DNA of 26,313 nucleotides, from NCBI GenBank assembly GCA_016709575.1, contig JADJMM010000026.1, forward strand, positions 1 through 26,313. The letters are read 5' to 3'. Below are positions 8,838-17,579 of this stretch, piece by piece. A model generated the notes under the pieces. That model was not told the origin of the DNA. It saw only the letters and a list, made by a program, of their open reading frames with translations, and did no database searches. The first letter of the stretch is position 1; the number at the start of each line of letters is the position of its first letter. Both the position numbers and the translations under genes were made by a program. The stretch is from Sphingobacteriaceae bacterium (GTDB taxonomy: Bacteria > Bacteroidota > Bacteroidia > B-17B0 > Aurantibacillaceae).

Positions 8838-9610
8838 ATGACAGTTGTAACAAATAGATTTTCTGATAGAGTTGACAATTACGTCAAGTATCGTCCGCAT
8901 TACCCTGCGGAGGTAATTGACTTTTTGAAAATTGAGAAAATTATTTTTGAAAATTCTGTTATTGCGGATATTGGTTCGGGTACGGGAATTTCAGCAGAGT
9001 TGTTTTTAAAAAATAATTACAAAGTGTTTGGTGTTGAGCCCAACGAACCAATGCGCGAAGCTGCGGAGCGTATTTTACAAAACTATTCCGATTCAAAATT
9101 ATTTGTTTCAATAAATGGAAAAGCAGAAGCAACAACCTTAGAAAATAATAGTGTTGATGTTATTGTTTGCGCACAGGCATTTCATTGGTTCAATAATGAT
9201 GATTTCAAAAAAGAATGTAAACGTATATTGAAACCAAACGGACAAGTTGTTTTAATGTGGAACGACAGAAGAACAGATTCAACAGACTTTTTAAAAGTGT
9301 ACGAAGACTTTTTACAAATGTTCGGAACGGATTATAAAGAGATCAATCATAAAAATACACAAGAAACATCTCAGTTTGATAATTTCTTTGGGAAGCAGAA
9401 TTACAAAGAGAAAAGCTTTTACAATTATCAGGATGTGGATTTTGCAGGTTTAAAGGGAAGAGTATTGTCATCATCTTATATGCCAAATGAAGAGCATAAG
9501 GATTTTAAATTTATGATTTACTGTTTAAAAAAATATTTATGCGCTACCAGGAAAATGGTGTAGTGCGATTAGATTACGATACAAAAATTTATTACGGTCA
9601 ACTCAATTAA
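8838..9610 (+). CDS. Class I SAM-dependent methyltransferase
   Basis: About 257 residues. Rossmann-fold methyltransferase with motif I VIADIGSGTGISAELF (about residues 41-56), an acidic motif II in VFGVEPNEPM, and the YcgJ/UbiE-type segment VDVIVCAQAFHWFNNDDF followed by ILKPNGQVVLMWND. N-terminal NRFSDRVDNYVKYRPHYP is typical of a broad uncharacterised family in Bacteroidota and Firmicutes, so the methyl acceptor is unknown. The frame breaks in an A run at 9526-9532; the corrected C-terminus reads RYQENGVVRLDYDTKIYYGQ and stops at 9608-9610. The ATG at 8838 lies just after the riboswitch terminator, so this is the first gene under SAM control. metH follows after 4 bases. Confidence 0.85.
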
Positions 9611-9614
9611 GATT

Positions 9615-12600
9615 ATGAACTCAGACATTAAAAAGGAATTAGAAAAACGAATTTTAGTAATTGATGGCGCAATGGGCACCACGATTCAGCAATACAAACT
9701 GGAAGAAAAAGATTACCGCGGTAAACGTTTTTCAGAATGGCCTAAGGATTTAAAAGGGAATAACGACTTATTATCGATTACCCAACCACAAATCATTAAA
9801 GCTATTCATAAAGAATATTTAAAAGCCGGCGCTGATATTATTGAAACAAATACGTTCAGCGCAACTACTGTGGCGATGGCAGATTATGGGATGGAGTCGT
9901 TAGCTTACGAATTAAATTACGAATCGGCTAAAATTGCGAAAGAAGCTGTTGCAGAATTTAAGAAGGAATTTCCTGAATTTGCTGATGTTCCAAAATATGT
10001 TGCAGGCGCGTTCGGACCAACGAATCGTACTTTATCTTTATCTCCTAATGTAAATGATCCTGGATTCCGTGCTATTACTTTTGATGAGTTAGTTGAAGCT
10101 TATGCAGAACAAGCAAAAGGCTTAATTGAAGGCGGTTCAGATATTCTATTAGTGGAAACTATTTTTGATACGTTGAATGCGAAAGCAGCTTTGTTCGCTA
10201 TTCAAAATGTGTGCAAAGAAAAAAACATTAAAATGCCGGTGATGGTGTCTGGAACTATTACTGATGCCAGCGGAAGAACTTTATCAGGACAAACAACAGA
10301 AGCATTTTTGAATTCTATTTCTCATGTTGATTTATTAAGTGTTGGATTGAATTGTGCATTAGGTGCCAAAGATATGCGTCCGTATTTAGAAGAACTTTCT
10401 GATAAGGCTCCTTTCTTCGTGAGTGCTTATCCAAACGCCGGTTTACCAAATCAATTTGGTGAATACGATCAGGATGCTCATGCAATGGGACATGAAGTTG
10501 AAGAATTTTTAAAAGCAGGATTTTTAAATATTGTGGGAGGTTGTTGCGGAACTACGCCTTCACACATTAAACGTATTGCTGAAATCGCAAAAGTATCGAA
10601 GCCAAGAAAAAAACCAGCTCCTGATACTTTAATGCACTTAAGCGGATTAGAACCCGTAACACTACGTCCGGAAAGTAATTTCATGAATGTCGGTGAGCGT
10701 ACTAACGTAACCGGTTCAAAAAAATTCTTACGCCTAATTAAAGAAGGAAATTATGAAGAAGCGCTTTCTATTGCGAAAGATCAAGTTGATGGCGGTGCGC
10801 AGGTGATTGATGTGAACATGGACGAAGGAATGTTGGATAGCGAGGCAGCTATGACTAAATTTTTAAATCTCATCGCCTCTGAGCCGGATATTTCACGCGT
10901 TCCAATTATGATTGATTCTTCTAAATGGTCGGTGATAGAAGCAGGATTAAAATGTGTTCAGGGAAAAGCTATTGTGAATTCAATTTCCATGAAGGAAGGC
11001 GAAGAGAAATTTATTGAACAAGCCAAAAAATTAAACAATACGGCGCTGCTGTTATTGTAATGGCATTTGACGAAGTTGGTCAGGCCGATACTTTACAGCG
11101 ACGAATTGATATTTGTAAGCGTGCGTATGATATTTTAGTGAACAAAGTAAACTTCCCGCCACAAGATATTATTTTTGATCCGAATATTTTTCCTGTTGCA
11201 ACAGGAATGGAAGAACATCGCTTAAACGCTTTGGATTTTTTTCCAAGCAACAAAATGGATTAAGGAAAATTTACCATTTGCAAAAGTGAGTGGAGGAGTG
11301 AGTAACGTAAGTTTCTCTTTCCGTGGTAATGATCACGTTCGTGAAGCTATTCACTCAGCCTTTTTGTATCATGCTATTAAAAATGGTATGGACATGGGAA
11401 TTGTAAATCCATCTCAATTGGTGATTTACGATGACATAGATAAAAAATTATTAGAATTAGTTGAAGATGTTTTATTGAACAGAAGAGATGATGCAACTGA
11501 ACGTTTAGTAGAACATGCGGAATCATTAAAAGGAATTTCAGCACAAAAAACAGAGAAAGACGAAGAGTGGAGAAAAGGAACAGTAGAAGAAAGATTAAGT
11601 CACGCCTTAGTAAAAGGATTAGTAGAACATATTGATGCAGATACAGAAGAGGCAAGATTAAAATTAGGCAGGCCGCTGCACGTTATCGAAGGACCCCTAA
11701 TGGATGGAATGAATGTGGTAGGAGATTTATTTGGTAGTGGAAAAATGTTCTTGCCACAAGTAGTAAAGAGCGCACGTGTAATGAAAAAAGCTGTTGCGTA
11801 CTTAGAACCATTTTTACAAGCCGAAAAGAAGCGAATAAGAAAGCAGGAATTGTTGGTGACGGCAGACAAAACGCCGGAAAAATTTTAATGGCAACTGTAA
11901 AAGGAGATGTACACGATATTGGAAAAAATATTGTAGGGGTTGTATTAGCTTGTAACAATTACGAAATTATAGATTTAGGCGTAATGGTTTCTTGCGATAA
12001 AATTGTAGAAGAATCTAAAAAACACAATGTCGATGTAATTGGCTTAAGTGGATTAATCACACCGTCATTAGATGAAATGGTTCACGTTGCTAAGGAAATG
12101 GAACGACTTGGATTTAAAACTCCACTGTTAATTGGAGGCGCAACAACTTCTAAAGTTCACACAGCCGTAAAAATTGCACAAAATTATTCCGGACCGGTTG
12201 TACACGTGAATGACGCGAGTAAATCTGTTCCTGTAGCAAGCAGTTTAATTTCAAATGAATTGCGCGACGCGTTTATGGCGGAGGTGAATAAAGATTACGA
12301 ACGCGTTCGTGAGCAGAATAAAAATGCACAAGGACAAAATAAATTTATTCCATTAGCTGAAGCAAGAGAGAATAAATTAAAATTAGATTTCAGTAATGGA
12401 AGCATTTCAAAACCTGCATTTTTGGGGAATAAAACTTTCAATAATTATTCGTTAAAAGAAATAGCTGAGTTTATTGATTGGACGCCGTTTTTCCATAGCT
12501 GGGAAATGAAAGGGTCTTATCCAAAAATATTTGACGACAAAGAACGTGGTGCTGAAGCAAAAAATTATTTGCAGATGCCCAGACCATGCTAAAGAAGATC

Positions 12601-13345
12601 ATTGATGAAAATGGCTACAAGCTAACGCAGTAATGGAATTTATCCGGCGCACACCGTGAATCATGATGATGTGGAAGTATTAAGTGAAGACGGTAAAAAT
12701 GTAAAATGCACTTTCCATACTATTCGTCAGCAAACAAAAAAACCTGCAGGGCAGCACAACATCGCCTTAGCTGATTTTATTAAACCTAAGGAAGTTGCTA
12801 ATAAAGATAATGCAACTGATTATGTTGGTGCTTTTGCTTTAACAACAGGAATTGGTATTGATGAACATGTAAAACGTTTTGAGAAAGATCACGATGATTA
12901 CAGCGCTATTATGTTAAAAGCAATTGCCGATAGATTAGCAGAAGCCTTTGCAGAATTAATGCATAAGAAAGTCCGTACCGAAATTTGGGCTTATGCTAAG
13001 AATGAAACCTTGAGTAACGAAGATTTAATTAAGGAAGAATACGCGGGTATTCGTCCTGCACCAGGTTATCCAGCGCAACCTGATCACACTGAAAAACTAC
13101 AATTTGGAAATTATTGAATGTAGAAAAAGAGACAGGAATAATTTTAACTGAGAGCTTAGCAATGGTTCCAACAGCTGCGGTTAGCGGATTGTATTTCGCC
13201 AATAAGGAAGCGCAATATTTCGGAGTAGGGAAAATCACAAAAGAACAAGTAGAAGATTATTCGAAACGCAAGAACATGAAGTTTGAAATAGTTGAGCGAT
13301 GGCTCGGTCCTGTATTAGGTTACTATCACAAAAGGCGGAAATTAA
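9615..13345 (+). CDS. metH: Cobalamin-dependent methionine synthase
   Basis: Transfers a methyl group from methyltetrahydrofolate to homocysteine via methylcobalamin. All four modules are recognisable over about 1240 codons. The homocysteine domain has DGAMGTTIQ and zinc ligands Cys247, Cys310 and Cys311 (GLNCALG, GGCCGTTP). The folate-binding barrel begins near NVGERTNVTGSKKF. The B12 domain has DVHDIG with the cobalt-ligand His codon at 11912-11914. The activation domain has IDWTPFFHSWEMKGSYPKIF and the SAM-binding RPAPGYPAQPDHTEK. The frame breaks near 11037, 11235, 11840, at several places between 12565 and 12640, and near 13100, mostly by single bases. The conserved end (WLGPVLGY) is at about 13300-13323. 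The exact stop is uncertain: one frame continues through the terminator to 13413, another stops at 13345. It shares the SAM-riboswitch operon. Confidence 0.92.
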
Positions 13346-13359
13346 TTTCCGCTGTTTTT
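13335..13359 (+). terminator. Bidirectional intrinsic terminator between metH and the GldLM-like gene
   Basis: A perfect palindrome GCGGAAATTAATTTCCGC (13335-13352) is followed on the plus strand by TGTTTTT and on the minus strand by CTTTTG. It sits where metH and the convergent minus-strand gene end, so it can stop both transcripts. It also shows that the metH frame reading through this hairpin is probably displaced by an indel. Confidence 0.75.
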
Positions 13360-13382
13360 CTTAACCATAACACGCTCTGTTT

Positions 13383-14346
13383 CTACTTCAGAGCCTCACC
13401 CTCTACCAAATGAACATTGCTTTGTAGTTTAGATAAGAAGTCAAGCGTAAAAATTAAAGAGTAATTATACAACTCTCTGTGTTCCCACGCCATGCCATTT
13501 TGATAAACACCATTCACATCATTATCACTTGTATCGAAAAGTGTTTTGGTTAACTCAGCTAATTCAGGACTAATATTTTTAGTGGATAAAACAGTTTCGC
13601 GGAAAGCATTTACTTTTTCTTTTAAAAGTTTAGCTTTTGATTCGCCTTCTCCCGAGAAAAACACTCTTTTCACTACTTCTCTGTTATCTGCGCCCGAAAT
13701 ATTTTCAGCACTGTAATTAGCATTTGTTTTATTTCCGTCGCACATGTTTTCACCATCAGCCGTTAGCACCATACACTTTAGTTCATCAGTGTAATTTAGA
13801 AGTTCAGTAGCTGTTTTGCTAACATCAGAGTCATTAGGTTCACCAGCAAAAAAACTTTTCGTTGTTTCATTATGAGTTGCCGAAATTACTGCACTTTGAA
13901 TAACTTGCTTACTCACACTTAAAGCTAACAACACCCCAAATACAGCTAGGAAAGTTAGCCCAATAGTTAAGCCTAAGAAGTTTTTGTTGCCTGTTTTTCT
14001 TCTTCGCGGGTGTGGTATAAATACACCGGAAGAAAGACTACAAAAGGCAAAAGTATTCCTAAAGTAAAAGCACAGAGGCTCCTGGCCAATGCATGACTTT
14101 GAACAACACTCCCATCATACAAATTGAGAACACAATGAAAGAAACAACGTGAAGTGTCTTCATTTTTTTAACGGGCATCGATTCGTAACTGTTCATTAAG
14201 CCAGAGGGTAAAAACCAAAAGCAAAACAAAGTCACTGAAGAAATAATCATCATGCTGGCTCCCGGCCAGTGCATAATTTTAAAGATGCAGCCAAATAGAA
14301 TTAAAATGGCGCAACTAATTCCGGCGATATAAACTGATTTTTTCAT
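13383..14346 (-). CDS. GldL-like/GldM-like fusion membrane protein (second gene)
   Basis: About 320 residues after joining two frames (breaks near 14055 and 13980). It has two GldL-like units, each a membrane helix, an FK(I/V)MHWPGAS loop and a second membrane helix (IFKIMHWPGASMM; LFKVMHWPGASVLL). A fifth membrane helix ending LLALSVSKQVIQ resembles the GldM N-terminal helix (LALNMSKEVL type). The periplasmic domain carries KCMVLTADG, KAKLLKEKVNAFRETVL and AWEHRELYNYSLIFTLDFLS followed by KLQSNVHLVEGEAL, matching the order of motifs in the first domain of GldM. In known systems GldL and GldM are separate proteins forming the T9SS/gliding motor; here both are in one chain and the later GldM domains are absent. 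It follows the related gene at 14382 by 35 bases. Function unknown; homology is judged by eye. Confidence 0.7.
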
Positions 14347-14381
14347 GATTTAGTTTTTTAGAGTTAATACTTCGGTTTCTA

Positions 14382-15786
14382 TCAAACAAATGTTTTCTCA
14401 ATGTCGCTTAAACGGGAAAGAGTACTAATCAACATATTATTTCTGAAGTTGGCTTCTTCCCAGGTTTTTAATGTTTCACCTTCGCCTACGGAGTTTGTGT
14501 TTAATAAGCTATTAATTTTCGTTGATAGTTTTTCATTTTGAGTAGCGACTTTTAAAACAGTTGATTTATAATTATCAATTGCTGTTTTTAAAGCAGTAGC
14601 ATTATTAGTTCCTTGCCCGTTTAAGAGAAGAGCAGTTACGATATCGTAATTATCTTTTCTTATTATGTCGTTAGGATGAAGCACTAAATTTTGAGCAGTG
14701 GCTTTATCAACGCCTTCAACATATTCAACCAATTCAATTCGCATTGCATGAATTAAGTTTTTAGCAGCTGACGCGCTTTCGCTAACTGATTTAAAATTTT
14801 CTAATCGCGAAACCTGAGTACTGTCGTTTGATAGCTCACTTAACAATCTTTCTTTTTCTTCTCAAAGTACTTCACGATATTCGAATTGTCTGCTTCATCT
14901 CTTGAAAAACGTTCAAGCACTAGGACCGGAAACATTCATGGTCAGTAAAGTTGTTAAAACAATAGCATACATCGATAATGTAATCACAAATACAAATTGT
15001 CCTGCATTCATGGCATTTGTTTTAATCTTCATGTTTGTATAGAGTGGAATGAAAGCGCCAATCAAAGCAAACGAACCAACAACTAGTAAAGGCCCTGCGC
15101 CCGGCCAATGCATCATTTTGAATAAAGTAGCCAATTCAAAAATGATTAGAGAAACTGCGCCAAGTGTGTAAATGCGCTTTTCATTTCCTGGGATATTTTC
15201 TTTTAGTTTAGAAAAGAGAAGAAGTGGAATGAAAATGCCTAACAGAATTATCCAACCAACCTGCAACAACATTGCTGTTCCTGGCCAATGCATCACTTTA
15301 AATAAAATACCAATCATTAAAATGGTACCACCAAGAAAAGCGGAGAGATTTACCCCAAGTCCTTTTTTTCGCAGATGTATAATTTAAATAAAGTACAGAG
15401 GGGAAAAATACAAAACAGAGAATAAAAAACCCGAGTAATAAGGAAATTGCAGAACCGGGCCAATGGAAAATCTTGAAGACAGTTCCTAACGCGATTAGCG
15501 AAAGGGAGATGACGCCTCCATATATCATAGCTTTTTTCATAGTATAATAATTTTTATAGGTTAGTAATAGGATGGTTTCTTCTTCTATTTCCCAGAGTTC
15601 GTGTTTAAAGAATTTAGGAATGGTTTTGTTATAGAAGTCCTCGAAGTTGCCACCGCTCTCGAGGTTTTGCTCAACGATACAACAAATATGATCCAGGAGG
15701 TTATACTGCAGGTCCTCCATCTCAACGCCACGACGTCTAATGTCGTTGAGAATAAAATCTATTTGTTCATCTTTGATTGAGTACAT
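14382..15786 (-). CDS. HAAS-like/GldL-like/GldM-like fusion membrane protein (first gene)
   Basis: About 467 residues after joining frames (breaks near 15365, 14927 and 14855). The N-terminal cytoplasmic helical domain (about 75 residues; DEQIDFILNDIRRRGVEMED, LLDHICCIVEQNLE) resembles the HAAS-type domains found on membrane proteins next to PadR regulators. Three GldL-like hairpin units follow (VFKIFHWPGSA, LFKVMHWPGTA, LFKMMHWPGAG), then a membrane helix ending LLTMNVSGPVLE and a GldM-like periplasmic domain with LLLNGQGTNNATALKTAIDN, YKSTVL and TWEEANF followed by LSRLSDIEK. TWEEANF is a strong GldM first-domain signature. Transmembrane glutamate is not seen in the second helix of any unit, but one occurs in the first helix of unit three (SLIIFELATLF). 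It starts 4 bases after the PadR gene. No function can be assigned. Confidence 0.7.
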
Positions 15787-15790
15787 TTAT

Positions 15791-16123
15791 TTACGCTGGT
15801 TTTATTTCCAGTAAAAATTTCATTGTGTTCATGAAGTCAGAAAACTCATTAATTTTTTCTTTCGATTTAGCCTGACCTTCTTTACTTAACGAATAATATT
15901 TTCGTACGCGTTTACCGATAAATTCGGTTTCGGTAATTAAAATGCCGTCAGCTTCCAAAGCATGAAGAGTAGGGTAAAGAGCTCCTTCCGTAATTTGGAT
16001 TTTATTTCCGGTAAGGTCTTTCACTTTTTGAGTGATTTCATATCCGTACATTCTTTTGTTATCGGCTAATAGTTTTAAAACTATTGTCTTTAATGTCCCT
16101 TTTATTAATTCTGATGAATACAT
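15791..16123 (-). CDS. PadR family transcriptional regulator
   Basis: A 110-residue winged-helix repressor of the short PadR class: LIKGTLKTIVLKLLADNKRM, YGYEITQKVKDLTGNKIQIT, EGALYPTLHALEADGILITE, and the wing GKRVRKYYSLSKEGQ, ending with a short dimerisation helix. I chose the ATG at 16123 (MYSSELIKG) because a further-upstream in-frame ATG at 16150 lies within the -7 promoter box. Family members sense small molecules or phenolics, or respond to envelope stress, and usually repress their own operon. The two GldLM-like genes follow directly (4-base gap), so they are the likely targets. Direct repeats over the promoter are candidate operators. Confidence 0.9.
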   Translation of the reverse strand: MYSSELIKGTLKTIVLKLLADNKRMYGYEITQKVKDLTGNKIQITEGALYPTLHALEADGILITETEFIGKRVRKYYSLSKEGQAKSKEKINEFSDFMNTMKFLLEIKPA

Positions 16124-16147
16124 GGTGTAATAATGTTGATGTTGAGA

Positions 16148-16155
16148 CAAAGATA
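16148..16155 (-). promoter_or_regulatory. -7 promoter box of the PadR/GldLM-like operon
   Basis: TATCTTTG on the minus strand is a perfect match to the Bacteroidota TAnnTTTG box, about 25 bases upstream of the PadR ATG at 16123. No TTG stands at the ideal -33 distance; repeats occupy that region. Confidence 0.65.
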
Positions 16156-16188
16156 CATAAGAAGTGGATACATAAGACTCAGATGTAT
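16152..16188. promoter_or_regulatory. Candidate PadR operator
   Basis: The plus strand shows GATACATAAG twice (16152-16161 and 16167-16176), exactly 15 bases apart, followed by the inverted half-site ATGTAT (16183-16188), again with 9 bases between the six-base cores. The array overlaps and flanks the -7 box. PadR proteins often bind ATGT/ACAT dyads, so autoregulation is plausible. The remaining spacer to nadD (16189-16340) shows nothing else I can name. Confidence 0.45.
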
Positions 16189-16340
16189 TATAATTTGTGT
16201 AACTTATTGATTTACAAGTGGATTAAATTTGGTGTAATAAAAAAAGCAAATTATGCCATATATGAATAGACAAATTAAAGTCTGTTTATATGAAGAATCA
16301 AACAAGAAAAAGGAAACCTAAATTAATAATTAGAATTCGG

Positions 16341-16361
16341 GTGATTAGAATTTAGAATCAC
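16341..16361 (-). terminator. Weak hairpin at the end of nadD
   Basis: GTGATT (16341-16346) and AATCAC (16356-16361) form a 6-base stem with a 9-base loop that overlaps the nadD stop codon. There is no convincing T run on the minus strand, so termination is doubtful. Confidence 0.25.
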
Positions 16362-16933
16362 TTCTTATAAAAATTCATGCTGTCAACATACTCCCAAGCT
16401 TTTGCGGGAAGAAAAAGACTTACATCTTTTTTGTTTTTAATAGCATCACGGATAAACGTAGAAGAAATATCCATCATCGGCGCTTTTGTAAAAATTACAT
16501 TCGGATGCGAATCAAATTTACTTTCGCCGCAATTCGGACGAGGGTAAACGTATAATTTAAATTGTTTTAAAATTTCTTCGTAGTTCTTCCATTTATCAAA
16601 GGTCACTAAATTATCCTGACCAATAATTAAACTGAAAGTATGTTGAGGATATTTTTCTTTTAAATGCGCTAATGTATTTACAGTGTATGAAGGCTGCGGT
16701 AAATCAAATTCTATATTACTACTTTTAAATTTCGGATAATCTTCAACAGCAACATTCACCATGTACAATCTTTGATTTTGTCCGAGCAAGGTTTTTTTCT
16801 CTTTCAAAGGATTTTGAGGAGACACCACAAACCACAACTGTTCCATATCAGTAAACTCCACCATGTAATTCGCAATGGCCATGTGACCAATGTGAATGGG
16901 ATTGAATGAACCGAAGAATAAACCGATGTGCAT
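16358..16933 (-). CDS. nadD: Nicotinate-nucleotide adenylyltransferase
   Basis: Intact, 191 residues, the normal length. It catalyses adenylation of nicotinate mononucleotide to deamido-NAD in NAD biosynthesis. The nucleotidyltransferase signature GSFNPIHIGH is at residues 8-17 (the T/HxGH motif), with the C-terminal ISSTFIRDAI motif that contacts ATP phosphates. The segment LIIGQDNLVTFDKWKNYEEI is typical of NadD rather than other family members such as CoaD. The start lies 1 base after the ribE stop, indicating co-transcription and probably coupled translation of two cofactor biosynthesis genes. Confidence 0.95.
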   Translation of the reverse strand: MHIGLFFGSFNPIHIGHMAIANYMVEFTDMEQLWFVVSPQNPLKEKKTLLGQNQRLYMVNVAVEDYPKFKSSNIEFDLPQPSYTVNTLAHLKEKYPQHTFSLIIGQDNLVTFDKWKNYEEILKQFKLYVYPRPNCGESKFDSHPNVIFTKAPMMDISSTFIRDAIKNKKDVSLFLPAKAWEYVDSMNFYKK

Positions 16934-16934
16934 G

Positions 16935-17519
16935 TTATTTCTTTAATAATTTGGCAACGTATTTTCCAACAATGTCAAATTCTAAATTTATTTTGTCGCC
17001 CACTTTCAATGTTTTGAAATTGGTATTCTCAAATGTGTAAGGAATAATATGAACAGAGAAAGTTGTATCTCTTGAATCTACAACCGTCAAACTTACACCG
17101 TTAATTGTGATACTTCCTTTTTCAACTGTAATATTTTTGGAACTCTTTTCGTGCTTAAATATAAATTCCCAGCTGCCGTTTATGTCTGTAATTTTTGCGC
17201 AAGTCGCCGTTGTGTCAACATGACCCTGAACAATATGTCCGTCGAATCTTCCATTAGCGGGCATACAGCGTTCTAAGTTTACAACATCACTAACTTTTAA
17301 CTCACCGAGATTAGTACGTTTTAAAGTTTCATCAATAGCAGTTACCACATAATTATTTCCGCTAATAGAAACAACAGTTAAGCAAACGCCGTTATGAGCC
17401 ACGCTTTGGTCAACCTTTAATTCAGAAGTAATGGAAGAAGAAAAAGTAAAATGAACATTCGTTCCTTCTTTTTCTATCTTCTCAACTTTACTTAGCGTTT
17501 CTATTATACCTGTGAACAT
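16935..17519 (-). CDS. ribE: Riboflavin synthase alpha subunit
   Basis: Intact, 194 residues. It dismutates two molecules of 6,7-dimethyl-8-ribityllumazine to riboflavin. The start MFTGIIE is diagnostic, and the protein consists of two tandem lumazine-binding barrels: the first with NGVCLTVVSI, the second with INGVSLTVVDS, linked by NGRFDGHIVQGHVDTTA. The C-terminal helix (about residues 180-194) mediates trimerisation in the family. It lies between a thioredoxin-like gene (57-base gap holding a palindromic repeat) and nadD (1-base gap). No FMN riboswitch is visible upstream. Confidence 0.96.
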   Translation of the reverse strand: MFTGIIETLSKVEKIEKEGTNVHFTFSSSITSELKVDQSVAHNGVCLTVVSISGNNYVVTAIDETLKRTNLGELKVSDVVNLERCMPANGRFDGHIVQGHVDTTATCAKITDINGSWEFIFKHEKSSKNITVEKGSITINGVSLTVVDSRDTTFSVHIIPYTFENTNFKTLKVGDKINLEFDIVGKYVAKLLKK

Positions 17520-17540
17520 ATTCTTTTAATAAACGTGTGT

Positions 17541-17579
17541 CATCCTGTCCCGATAGCTATCGGGATTGACGAAGGATTA
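17541..17579. repeat. Palindromic repeat upstream of ribE, overlapping the preceding stop codon
   Basis: The core is the perfect 18-base palindrome TCCCGATAGCTATCGGGA (17548-17565), flanked by ATCCT on the left and AGGAT on the right as an outer inverted repeat. The right flank runs into the TAA stop (17577-17579) of the thioredoxin-like gene. The same CCCGATAGCTATCGGG core occurs inside leuS at 22694-22711. Confidence 0.75.

Noticed and set aside
9615..13345. metH naturally split into separate subunits
   Set aside because: The breaks fall inside conserved motifs rather than at domain borders and are each repaired by one-base changes, unlike genuine split MetH genes.
13324..13413. Extra C-terminal tail on MetH (YHKRRKLISAVF and onward)
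   Set aside because: It translates a perfect terminator hairpin and runs into the convergent gene; an indel after LGY is more likely.
16124..16150. Upstream ATG as PadR start, adding MSQHQHYYT
   Set aside because: It overlaps the perfect -7 promoter box at 16148-16155, and PadR homologs begin near the MYSSELIKG methionine.
17548..17565. FMN riboswitch or simple terminator before ribE
   Set aside because: The palindrome lacks a T run and any RFN-element motif, and the same core occurs inside leuS, which fits a dispersed repeat better.
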